The notes below the pieces were generated by a model that ran no database searches, was not told where the DNA came from, and saw nothing but the letters and a program-made list of their open reading frames with translations. DNA of 12,970 bases from NCBI GenBank assembly GCA_934446485.1, contig CAKSEM010000019.1:1-12970 (forward strand), given 5' to 3'. Both the position numbers and the translations under genes were made by a program. Positions 6,118 to 12,725 of the stretch are shown in pieces (positions within the stretch are counted from its first letter, which is position 1; each line of letters opens with the position of its first letter). This stretch comes from an uncultured Eubacteriales bacterium (GTDB lineage Bacteria; Bacillota; Clostridia; Oscillospirales; CAG-272).

Positions 6118-6825
6118 CCGTTTGATTTTACAGAGCTCTTTTGCCATACCGAACGAGTCGCGAATGATGTGTATGCGGGATTCGCGGTGATTTATGACCT
6201 TAACGGGGAGTTCACGGATCTTTGCGCCCCGCTGCAGTGCAAGCATGATTATTTCAAAGTCGAACGCCCAACCGTCAGTTTCCGCCTCGCTGAATATGTC
6301 ACGTGCGAGATCTCCGCGGAATGCCTTTATACCGCACTGCGAATCGCTCAGCCGAAACCCGGCAAAGCCGGACAGCAGGTGCATATAAGCCTTTGAGGTC
6401 AGTCGGCGCAGCGTGGTGTAGCCGTTATATCCGTCGGGATGGATCGCGCGTGAGCCGATTACGGCATCGGCATCTCCCGAGCGGAGAACCTCGACGGCAT
6501 CATGGATTACAGCTGTGCCGTATGCGAGATCACAGTCGGTGTAGACTACGGCATCGCCTGAAGATGCAAACACAGCGTGTCTCACCGCAGCACCCTTGCC
6601 GCGGTTTTGCTCCGAACGGATGCACCGCACCGACCCGCAGCGCAGCCCTTTGTCTTTCGGGACTGCATCGCAAGAGCCGTCCGTAGAACCGTCATCTGAG
6701 AATATGACCTCGTATTCGTCGCCAGAAGACGCGCAGAAGCTCTCAAGCTCATCAGTCAGCGCATCTGCGGTGTTGCGAACCGTCGATATTTCATTGTACA
6801 TGGGTATCAGAACGCTGATCTTCAA
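6079..6825 (-). CDS. Family 2 glycosyltransferase (polyprenyl-phosphate sugar transferase-like)
   Basis: 248 residues with a GT-A fold signature: KISVLIPMYNE (2-12), VIFSDDGSTDGS (40-51), NRGKGAAVRHA (74-84), YTDCDLAYG (95-103, the D-x-D-like metal site) and SDSQCGIKAFRGD (160-172). The GSR, SQCGIK and GWAFDFEI order is that of dolichyl- or polyprenyl-phosphate glucosyl/mannosyltransferases, which move a sugar from a nucleotide donor to a lipid carrier at the inner membrane face. No C-terminal membrane helix is seen. The start is TTG at 6823-6825: AAAAAGGAG lies six bases upstream, and the protein then begins exactly at the family's first strand. The in-frame ATG at 6882 lies inside the preceding gene without such a site. 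Third gene of the sortase operon; the real donor and acceptor are unknown. Confidence 0.85.
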   Translation of the reverse strand: MKISVLIPMYNEISTVRNTADALTDELESFCASSGDEYEVIFSDDGSTDGSCDAVPKDKGLRCGSVRCIRSEQNRGKGAAVRHAVFASSGDAVVYTDCDLAYGTAVIHDAVEVLRSGDADAVIGSRAIHPDGYNGYTTLRRLTSKAYMHLLSGFAGFRLSDSQCGIKAFRGDLARDIFSEAETDGWAFDFEIIMLALQRGAKIRELPVKVINHRESRIHIIRDSFGMAKELCKIKRRLSRSDQSRSER

Positions 6826-6831
6826 TGTGCT

Positions 6832-6840
6832 CTCCTTTTT
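6832..6840 (-). promoter_or_regulatory. Ribosome site that fixes the TTG start of the glycosyltransferase
   Basis: AAAAAGGAG on the minus strand, overlapping the TAA stop of the rRNA methyltransferase gene (6839-6841) and six bases before TTG. The arrangement suggests translational coupling. Confidence 0.65.
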
Positions 6841-7738
6841 AATCTTTTCTGTAAACTCGGAAATCCGTTTCCACCGTGACATCGAGAGATTTTAGTTCGC
6901 CTAGGCGTGATGCGGCACTGCTCGATGCTCTGTGGCAGAACGGCGTCATGCGGAACAGCGCCGATATTGCCGCTTCATCCGGCAGGTGCACGGAATAGCG
7001 CACGATAGTGGCGCACATCTCTGAGAAACCGTCGCCGGCCGCGGGACGGGATTCCTTTCGTATGACATCGTCGTACAGGACGGAGCGAAGCTCGATCAGG
7101 TGATCTGTCCCGGATGATGCCACAACTGTGATTCCGCCTTTTCGAAGGAGACGGCGGTTTTCCTCCCATGCGACGGGTGCAAACATTGACAGGACTGCAT
7201 CTGCCGCACCGTCCCTTACGGGCAGGGAGAAGATGTTCCCTGTTATGAACGTGACATTCCGATCCGACGAACCGTTGTCTGTAGACCCGATCCCTCCGCG
7301 CCGTGCGAGAGACTCCGATACAGCCGCGCGCTGTGCAAGGTCGGTTGCGCATTTGGACGCATCGAAGGCTGCAACGCGCACGGGGCGGGGTAAAATTTTG
7401 GCTATGCGGCGCGTGTGGTATCCTTCACCGCACCCGGCGTCAATGAGAGTCAGATTCTCGCACGATGGAGAGTATTCATCTATGAGCCGTGCCGCTTCAT
7501 CGGACAGTCTGTCGTACATTCCGAGGGAAAGAAACGCGACTCGCGAACGTACCATGTCCGCATCGTCGCCGGTGCGTCCGTTGCGTCCGCGCCCGGGAGG
7601 AAGCAGATTTACGTATCCCGAACGCGCAATGTCGTACGTGTGGCATCGGCTTGAGGCGCGACAGATTAGACTGCCGCCGTCACGTTCAAGACTGCCGCCG
7701 CAGACGGGGCATATGAGAATATCGAGTATGTCCTGCAT
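6839..7738 (-). CDS. rlmA: 23S rRNA guanine-N1-methyltransferase, RlmA type
   Basis: 299 residues. RlmA enzymes use S-adenosylmethionine to methylate N1 of a guanine in helix 35 of 23S rRNA (G745 or G748 depending on lineage; the latter affects tylosin-type macrolides). The N-terminal zinc finger is visible: C10, C13 (CPVC), C26 and H33, followed by YDIARSGYVNLLPPGRGRNG. The methyltransferase fold shows LIDAGCGEGYHTR (98-110) as the cofactor motif I and ITGNIFSLPVRDGAADAVLS, then MFAPVAWEENRRLLRKGG. The zinc finger spacing between C26 and H33 is longer than I recall for E. coli RlmA, and the usual GHY motif after the finger is GMY (73-75). ATG at 7738 has GGAG 7 bases upstream, 14 bases after the sortase stop. 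Which guanine is modified cannot be decided by eye. Confidence 0.85.
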   Translation of the reverse strand: MQDILDILICPVCGGSLERDGGSLICRASSRCHTYDIARSGYVNLLPPGRGRNGRTGDDADMVRSRVAFLSLGMYDRLSDEAARLIDEYSPSCENLTLIDAGCGEGYHTRRIAKILPRPVRVAAFDASKCATDLAQRAAVSESLARRGGIGSTDNGSSDRNVTFITGNIFSLPVRDGAADAVLSMFAPVAWEENRRLLRKGGITVVASSGTDHLIELRSVLYDDVIRKESRPAAGDGFSEMCATIVRYSVHLPDEAAISALFRMTPFCHRASSSAASRLGELKSLDVTVETDFRVYRKD

Positions 7739-7752
7739 AGATGTCTCCGAGA

Positions 7753-9009
7753 TTATTTTGTGATGGTTTCGACGAGGACCGAATGGAGCGCATATCGCCG
7801 TGTGCTGACTCCGTTTGTACAGGTTGACATCGTCAAAATACGGCTGTCGGCATTTAGCTCGGCATCGGATTTCACATCCGATTTGTCGCGCAGCTCATTG
7901 AGAAAGGCGACGAATTTTTCGTCTGACTCAAAGTACGTGTCTATAAAGCCGGAGTCGTATGAGGTTTCATGGATCGAAAACGGCTTGAAAACGAATATCC
8001 CGTCGAAGGTATAGATGTATATTTTGGAATTGTTGAACACGTCCTCGCGGAAGAAATCCTCTACGGCATGGAACATGGCACCGGAGGTTATATTGTGACC
8101 GTACATGACCGTATTCCGGTTATTCGGTATGTACGGAGCGCAGCGGTAGTCAGCGAATATCGAGCCGTTAACGAGGTTATCGCCCGTATATGCATGATCG
8201 AGGTAGTACACGTTATCATCGCTTTGCGCCACCGGGTAATTGATGGAGGTGCCGGGAACGCTTATCCACGCATAGATGTCGGGATTTATGTTCTTGAGGG
8301 AATTCAGCGAGGCGCGCATCCGTTCAAGCTCCGCGGCATATGAGCGTTCGGACTGATTTGCACCGGAGGACAGCCCGTTCTTTATGATATCCTCCATAGT
8401 CGGAGTGAACGGGGACTGCGTATCGGATGCGAGCAGGGTTACGATGCCGTTGTCCGTCTGTGTGTCAGAGCCGATATTGAATGCGTTGTTGACACCGCTT
8501 GCTATGTTGTCGTATATCTTTTCGCTGCGGTACTTGTCGTATACGTTGCGGATGAGCGAAAGCGAGCTTGCGGCGCATATGACGCACAGTATTGTGATTG
8601 TTCCGAGACGAAGGATGTCGGGACCGCGCCGCCGTGGGCGCGATGCGGCACCTGTGTCTGCGAACGAGAACTCAGACAGCGATTTTGCAAAGCGGCTCTG
8701 CTCCTGTGTTTTAACTGCATCATTGTCGCCGGGCATCATTGTATCGCCCGACGACTCGCACCGGGGCTTGTCCGTATCCGGCTCATCGCTCTCAGCAGAA
8801 GCACGGGCGCAGTCCGTACACTCTTCCTTGACGACTTCGTTTTGCGTGCAGGGATCGGCGGATGCGGCTGCACAGCAGTCATTATTTGCGGGAGGCGCTG
8901 ACGGCGCGTCGGACTCTGGCATGTTTCGGACGGATATTTCGTTCGGCTCTGCCGTGTCAAACGTGCCTGCAGCGGCTCTCCTCTTTTTTTTCTTCTTTCC
9001 GGATCCCAT
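7753..9009 (-). CDS. Class B-type sortase with long cytoplasmic N-terminal tail
   Basis: 418 residues. Sortases cleave a C-terminal sorting signal and join the protein to peptidoglycan or another protein. Residues 1-10 are highly basic (KKKKKRR). Residues 20-125 are acidic and low complexity, with cysteines at 45, 46, 54, 64, 67 and 84. Residues 133-153 form a membrane helix (LRLGTITILCVICAASSLSL region). The catalytic domain spans about 240-418: YAWISVPGTSINYPVAQSDD, FADYRC, NTVMYGHN with H305, LTMSTCTNG with C397, and RRYALHSVLV with R405 as the third active residue. The order and the YYLDHAY motif fit class B more than class A. ATG at 9009 has AAAGG upstream. First gene of the sortase-RlmA-glycosyltransferase operon. 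No sorting-signal substrate (LPxTG or NPQTN) gene lies in the window. Confidence 0.9.
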   Translation of the reverse strand: MGSGKKKKKRRAAAGTFDTAEPNEISVRNMPESDAPSAPPANNDCCAAASADPCTQNEVVKEECTDCARASAESDEPDTDKPRCESSGDTMMPGDNDAVKTQEQSRFAKSLSEFSFADTGAASRPRRRGPDILRLGTITILCVICAASSLSLIRNVYDKYRSEKIYDNIASGVNNAFNIGSDTQTDNGIVTLLASDTQSPFTPTMEDIIKNGLSSGANQSERSYAAELERMRASLNSLKNINPDIYAWISVPGTSINYPVAQSDDNVYYLDHAYTGDNLVNGSIFADYRCAPYIPNNRNTVMYGHNITSGAMFHAVEDFFREDVFNNSKIYIYTFDGIFVFKPFSIHETSYDSGFIDTYFESDEKFVAFLNELRDKSDVKSDAELNADSRILTMSTCTNGVSTRRYALHSVLVETITK

Positions 9010-9035
9010 AGATGAAATGCCTTTCGACTGAGACG

Positions 9036-9050
9036 GCCGCGTTCTGCGGC
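9036..9050 (-). other. Leader hairpin of the sortase transcript
   Basis: GCCGC / GCGGC, 5-bp stem with a 5-nt loop, beginning about 9 nt after the predicted start of transcription on the minus strand and ending about 25 bases before the ATG. No T-run follows. Confidence 0.4.
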
Positions 9051-9065
9051 TCTTCTTATATCGAT

Positions 9066-9094
9066 ATTATATAATGCTTGTGCGAATTTTACAA
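9066..9094 (-). promoter_or_regulatory. Sigma-A-type promoter of the sortase operon
   Basis: On the minus strand: TTGTAA (9089-9094), 17-nt spacer, TATAAT (9066-9071). Predicted start near 9059. The surrounding 9060-9130 is AT-rich. Confidence 0.65.
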
Positions 9095-9245
9095 TAGAAA
9101 TATAAAACAATTATCTTTAATTTTACATCTGATATATCGCTCATCAAAAAACAGGATTTTTGAGCGAATAACCGCCGACATGAGAGGGAAGAATATACTT
9201 CGCGGGCGAAAGCATATTTCTTTGCGAGATTTTTCCCGAAAGGTA

Positions 9246-9274
9246 TTGACAAAAAAACGGAGGTTTGATATAAT
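9246..9274 (+). promoter_or_regulatory. Consensus promoter of tRNA-Gln
   Basis: TTGACA (9246-9251), 17-nt spacer, TATAAT (9269-9274): a perfect consensus with ideal spacing. Predicted start near 9281, only about six bases before the mature tRNA. Confidence 0.9.
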
Positions 9275-9286
9275 AAATAACGTTGT

Positions 9287-9357
9287 AGCGGTATTGTGTA
9301 AAGGTAGCACGACAGACTCTGACTCTGTTTGTTGGGGTTCGAATCCCTATACCGCTG
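9287..9357 (+). tRNA. tRNA-Gln, anticodon CTG
   Basis: Cloverleaf can be drawn completely. Acceptor AGCGGTA (9287-9293) pairs with TACCGCT (9350-9356), discriminator G9357. D stem GTGT / GCAC with loop AAAGGTA. Anticodon stem ACAGA / TCTGT, loop CTCTGAC with anticodon CTG at 9319-9321, reading CAG. Short variable loop TTGT. T stem TGGGG / CCCTA with loop TTCGAAT. CCA is not encoded (AAC follows). The first pair is A1-U72 instead of the U1-A72 common in bacterial tRNA-Gln. It is transcribed alone with its own promoter and terminator. Confidence 0.95.
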
Positions 9358-9360
9358 AAC

Positions 9361-9393
9361 ACGGCAGTCTCTTAAGACTGCCGTTTCTTTTTA
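9361..9393 (+). terminator. Rho-independent terminator of tRNA-Gln
   Basis: ACGGCAGTCT (9361-9370), CTTA loop, AGACTGCCGT (9375-9384), followed by TTCTTTTT. Perfect 10-bp stem with T-rich tail. Confidence 0.9.
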
Positions 9394-9506
9394 TATCAGA
9401 AGTCCGATGGATAAGCCCACCTCGAAATGAATTCTGCTGACAGATGCTTCGCAGTGTTAAAACTACGGTATCGTCGGCAAGACGACGACAAATTTCGGTG
9501 TTCCGC

Positions 9507-9535
9507 TTGACTTTATCCGAATATTGTTGTATCAT
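9507..9535 (+). promoter_or_regulatory. Sigma-A-type promoter of the YerC-like gene
   Basis: TTGACT (9507-9512), 17-nt spacer, TATCAT (9530-9535). Predicted start near 9542, 30 bases before the ATG at 9572. This placement rules out an upstream in-frame TTG start at 9524. Confidence 0.7.
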
Positions 9536-9571
9536 ATTAAAGTGATAAAGTATAGTGAACGGAGACGGATA

Positions 9572-9892
9572 ATGAAAAGCTTTCATTCGGAACTGATGGA
9601 GAACCTTTATCGGGCGATCGTAAAGATAGACAGCACCGAGGAGTGTCGCAGCTTCTTTGAGGATGTGTGCACGGTCAAGGAATTGCAGGATATAGCACAG
9701 CGACTCAAGGTGGCGGAGATGCTCGATGCGGGCTCCAGCTATCAGGAGGTGTCGCACGCGACAGGTGCGAGCACGGCGACCATAAGCCGTGTCAACAAGT
9801 GCCTCGTGTACGGCAGCGGCGGATATGAGAGTATTATACGTAAGCTCGATGCCGATGCCGAAGCCGGATCTGAAGCAGGACGGGCAGAGTGA
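9572..9892 (+). CDS. YerC/YecD-type TrpR-related DNA-binding protein
   Basis: 106 residues, close to the usual length of the YerC/YecD family, which shares the fold of the tryptophan repressor. Residues 4-52 are the helical family region (LMENLYRAIVKIDSTEECRS, then FFEDVCTVKELQDIAQRLKV). Residues 56-80 are the helix-turn-helix: SYQEVSHATGASTATISRVN followed by KCLVYG. The tail after residue 92 is Ala/Glu/Gly-rich. It should bind DNA as a dimer; its target genes and any ligand are not known here. ATG at 9572 has CGGAG upstream and lies just after a promoter. It is alone in its transcription unit, ending at a bidirectional terminator. Confidence 0.9.
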   Translation: MKSFHSELMENLYRAIVKIDSTEECRSFFEDVCTVKELQDIAQRLKVAEMLDAGSSYQEVSHATGASTATISRVNKCLVYGSGGYESIIRKLDADAEAGSEAGRAE

Positions 9893-9981
9893 CTTTTGAC
9901 CGAGCCTGCCGGGGATTGCCTTGAAACGCTGCGGTGCCGTGAGATCATGCGGCGTGACGGCCATCGGAGAGAGATATTTTG

Positions 9982-10023
9982 AAAGGCTGAGAGATGCCCG
10001 TATTCGGGCAACTCTCAGCCTTT
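9982..10023. terminator. Bidirectional terminator between yerC and the DUF5662 gene
   Basis: AAAGGCTGAGAG (9982-9993) pairs with CTCTCAGCCTTT (10012-10023), with an inner GCCCG / CGGGC stem around TATT. Flanking A and T runs make it functional in both directions (plus tail TTTTCT). It overlaps the stop codon of the DUF5662 gene. Confidence 0.9.
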
Positions 10024-10560
10024 TCTATTCTTGCTATCATGTACCGTTCGGCGCACCTCTGCAAACGCTGTATCCTCACCCTCGGCAGCGAGCAGCTTCA
10101 GCCAACCTTCCAGCAGACGCTCCGTTTCCGGATGCATACGATCACGAGCGCGGACCGCAAGAAAGTATTCGAGCGGTTCGCGGTCGGTATAGGCGTTCCC
10201 ACGGTAGGTTTTGCTTGCCGCAAGACGGTCGCAGAACATCTCTGCCGCAAACCTTATCGGCATCTCTACGGGTTCATACCGTCGGCTTTTTGGATTTACA
10301 TCGTACCAATACTCAAAGTGGTGGCGATTTCTCCCTTTGTGGTGGAGCCACGCGCGGGAATAGCCTACTATTTCACGCTCACGGTCGTTTGGACTGCGGT
10401 CTCCCTGATAGTATCGCATGCCGGATATGAACTCGGCGGGAGAAAATTTTGAGAGATCGTGCAGAATTCCGCGCAGCGGAATTCCTGCCTTGATGCAGTG
10501 CACGAGAACGAGGTGTCGGTGGTGTGACACGACTCGAAGGTGGCGCAGCGGATGCAGCAT
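10015..10560 (-). CDS. DUF5662 family protein, possible HD-like metal protein
   Basis: 181 residues. The conserved start MLHPLRHLRVVSHHRHLVLV and the segment AGIPLRGILHDLSKFSPAEF, then YYQGDRSPNDREREIVGYS, and AWLHHKGRNRHHFEYW match my memory of DUF5662. The histidines (H16, H34-D35, H73-H74, H80-H81) and a later aspartate in FAAEMFCDRLAA resemble an HD-type metal site, suggesting a phosphohydrolase-like fold; this is inference. Function is unknown and annotations as catalase in some records are unsupported. The ATG at 10560 is four bases beyond the prmA stop, and the GGAGGA ribosome site lies inside the last prmA codons, so translation is coupled. Last gene of the dnaK-dnaJ-prmA operon. Confidence 0.88.
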   Translation of the reverse strand: MLHPLRHLRVVSHHRHLVLVHCIKAGIPLRGILHDLSKFSPAEFISGMRYYQGDRSPNDREREIVGYSRAWLHHKGRNRHHFEYWYDVNPKSRRYEPVEMPIRFAAEMFCDRLAASKTYRGNAYTDREPLEYFLAVRARDRMHPETERLLEGWLKLLAAEGEDTAFAEVRRTVHDSKNRKG

Positions 10561-10563
10561 CGA

Positions 10564-11490
10564 TCATCCTCCGATCTTCTTCAGTGCTGCGGCGTACCAG
10601 CCGTTTTCGCGTCGCTCGGACACGAGCGTGAAGCCGGCTGATTTGAGAGCTGCGAGTGTCTCCTCCGCTCTCTCACAGATGATGCCGGACACGATCAGTA
10701 CAGCGTCGTCCGTCAGATATCTGCCGATGTCCGGTGCCAGACGGATTATAACATCGGCAACGATGTTTACCGCGGCTATATCAAACAGCTCCGGCTTTAC
10801 CTCGGACACGAGATCGGACACCTCACAGTGAACGTTCGGCGTCTGATTCAGCTCTGTGTTCTCGCGGGCGACACGTACCGCATCAGGGTCGATATCGCAC
10901 GCAAGGCACTCTGAGGCGCCGAGCTTTGACGCGCAAATCGCGAGAATTCCCGACCCGCAGCCGACATCTATCATTCGGTCGTCGGGGCGTGTATATTCCT
11001 CGAGAAGTGCGGCGCACAGCCGTGTCGTCTCATGTGTTCCCGTGCCGAACGCCATACCGGGATCCATCAGAACGACTATGTCGTCCGGTGACGGCTCGTA
11101 TTGCTCCCAAACGGGGACTATCATGATCCGTTTGCCACAGCGTAGCGGCTTGTAATATTGCTTCCACGAATCTGCCCAGTCCTCCTCGGATACCGAGGTG
11201 TGGGTCAGCTTGAAATCGATTCCGGCATCTGCAAGCCGCTCGCGGATGAACAACTCCGACTCTGCCGGGGAAGCTGAGGCTGATACGAAGACCGACACCG
11301 CCGAGTGAGAGCGGTCAGCGGTCAGCAGTGACTCGTCTACAAGTTCACCGTAAACGCCTGACAGCAGCTCGTCAAGGTCTGAGTAGTCTTCGGTCATAAG
11401 CCCCGTGCCGACCATCGACATGACGGATTCGACCGTGCCGACGTTTTCGGCACCGCATTCCGCCTTGATCTGTATCCAATTATCACTCAT
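10564..11490 (-). CDS. prmA: Ribosomal protein L11 methyltransferase
   Basis: 308 residues, normal length. PrmA uses S-adenosylmethionine to trimethylate amino groups of ribosomal protein L11 at several sites. The N-terminal substrate-recognition domain (about 1-100) is followed by the Rossmann-type domain: DPGMAFGTGTHETTRLC (143-159), DVGCGSGILAI (175-185), then DIDPDAVRVARENTELN and the catalytic-type NIVADV (242-247). The start is ATG at 11490, 20 bases after the dnaJ stop, with GGGGA upstream. The dnaJ-prmA order is frequent in Firmicutes; a rsmE gene often follows but here DUF5662 does. Confidence 0.96.
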   Translation of the reverse strand: MSDNWIQIKAECGAENVGTVESVMSMVGTGLMTEDYSDLDELLSGVYGELVDESLLTADRSHSAVSVFVSASASPAESELFIRERLADAGIDFKLTHTSVSEEDWADSWKQYYKPLRCGKRIMIVPVWEQYEPSPDDIVVLMDPGMAFGTGTHETTRLCAALLEEYTRPDDRMIDVGCGSGILAICASKLGASECLACDIDPDAVRVARENTELNQTPNVHCEVSDLVSEVKPELFDIAAVNIVADVIIRLAPDIGRYLTDDAVLIVSGIICERAEETLAALKSAGFTLVSERRENGWYAAALKKIGG

Positions 11491-11510
11491 CGGTCAATCC
11501 CCGTCTTTCT

Positions 11511-12632
11511 TTATTTGAAGAATCGTTTGAAAAACTTTGTGCGCTTTGTATAGTTGTTCTCTCCGCATGAGTCGGCGAAGCGGCGCAGAAGCTCTTTCTG
11601 CTCCTCTGACAGATTTTTCGGAACCTCAACGTTTACCGTAACGTACAGATTGCCGCGTCCCTTGCCGTTTACGTACTTTATGCCCTTCTGTTTCAGCGTA
11701 AACGTGGTTCCCGTCTGTGTGCCCTCAGGGACAGTGTACTTTTCCTTGCCCTCGAGGGTCGGAATCTCAATTTCGGCACCGAGGGTAGCCTCGGTATATG
11801 TTATCGGGACTTCGCAGTACAGGTCATATCCCTCGCGCTCAAATACCGCATGAGGTCTGACACTTACGATTATGTTGAGATCTCCTGCGGGACCGCCGTT
11901 CAGACCGTCGTTACCCTGACCGCGCAGTGCGATTCGCTGGCCGTCGTCGATTCCGGCAGGGATATTCACTTCGAGTTTCTTCGGAGTCTTGACGAAACCG
12001 CTTCCGTGACAGGTGCGGCACGGCTTTTCAATTATACGTCCCGTGCCGCGGCACGCATCGCACGGTTTTGACGACTGCATATATCCGAGAGGTGTGCGCT
12101 GCTGAACCTTTATCTGGCCGGATCCGCCGCACTTCTGACAGGTCTTGGGGGACGTACCCTTTTCCGCACCGGAGCCTCCGCAGTCGGAGCACTTCTGCAC
12201 GCGCCCGAACGAAACCTCACGCTTGACGCCGAATGCTGCTTCTTCAAATGTGAGCGTTACACGCACATTTATATCATCGCCGCGCATCGGACCGTTCCGG
12301 CGGGAAGACGATCCGCCGCCGAAAAAGCTCGAGAATATGTCACTGATATCGAATCCGAAGTCGCCGAATCCACCGAAACCGGCACCCCCGCCGCCGGACG
12401 CCGGATCAAATGCCGCATGTCCGTAGGCATCGTATTTCGCTTTTTTGTCAGGGTCTGAGAGAACGTCGTATGCCTCTCCGACCTCCTTGAACTTCTGCTC
12501 GGCTTCCTTGTCGCCCGGGTTCATATCGGGATGGTATTGCTTTGCAAGGCGTCTGTACGCTTTCTTTATTTCATCGGCGGACGCTTCCTTTGAAACTCCG
12601 AGTACCTCATAGTAGTCACGTTTGTCAGCCAT
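11511..12632 (-). CDS. dnaJ: Chaperone protein DnaJ
   Basis: 373 residues. DnaJ presents unfolded proteins to DnaK and stimulates its ATPase. J domain about 4-70 with HPD at 34-36; Gly/Phe-rich region about 75-115 ([20 protein letters not shown]); zinc-binding region with four CxxCxGxG repeats at 148, 165, 191 and 205; C-terminal client-binding domains about 220-350. The start is ATG at 12632 ([14 protein letters not shown]); the in-frame ATG at 12650 would lie between two ribosome-site motifs and add six non-family residues. It follows dnaK by 93 bases, a gap holding a large hairpin, and precedes prmA by 20. The hrcA-grpE part and any CIRCE element are out of view. Confidence 0.97.
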   Translation of the reverse strand: MADKRDYYEVLGVSKEASADEIKKAYRRLAKQYHPDMNPGDKEAEQKFKEVGEAYDVLSDPDKKAKYDAYGHAAFDPASGGGGAGFGGFGDFGFDISDIFSSFFGGGSSSRRNGPMRGDDINVRVTLTFEEAAFGVKREVSFGRVQKCSDCGGSGAEKGTSPKTCQKCGGSGQIKVQQRTPLGYMQSSKPCDACRGTGRIIEKPCRTCHGSGFVKTPKKLEVNIPAGIDDGQRIALRGQGNDGLNGGPAGDLNIIVSVRPHAVFEREGYDLYCEVPITYTEATLGAEIEIPTLEGKEKYTVPEGTQTGTTFTLKQKGIKYVNGKGRGNLYVTVNVEVPKNLSEEQKELLRRFADSCGENNYTKRTKFFKRFFK

Positions 12633-12656
12633 ATTCCTATCCTTTCTCACGGAAAT

Positions 12657-12714
12657 CGAGGGCGGTGGGGCGGGACCCGTCTCAAATGAAACTGTCCCGC
12701 CCGTACCGTCCTCG
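12657..12714 (-). other. Long intercistronic hairpin between dnaK and dnaJ
   Basis: Pairs CGAGG (12657-12661) with CCTCG (12710-12714), CGGT (12663-12666) with ACCG (12705-12708), and GGGCGGGAC (12668-12676) with GTCCCGCCC (12694-12702); the loop may pair further with one G-U. No T-run follows on the minus strand, so it is more likely an mRNA processing or partial attenuation element than a full terminator. It ends about 12 bases before the dnaJ ribosome site. Confidence 0.7.
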
Positions 12715-12725
12715 ATGACGGATCA

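Noticed and set aside
8384..9031. 215-residue plus-strand open frame over the sortase N-terminus
   Set aside because: Antisense to a supported gene, no ribosome site, low-complexity product.
9138..9166. Hairpin CGCTCA / TGAGCG with A/T-rich inner arms between the sortase and tRNA promoters
   Set aside because: No gene ends here on either strand and no T-run follows; could be chance in AT-rich DNA.
9347..9964. 205-residue minus-strand frame over yerC
   Set aside because: Antisense to yerC, crosses the tRNA terminator, no ribosome site.
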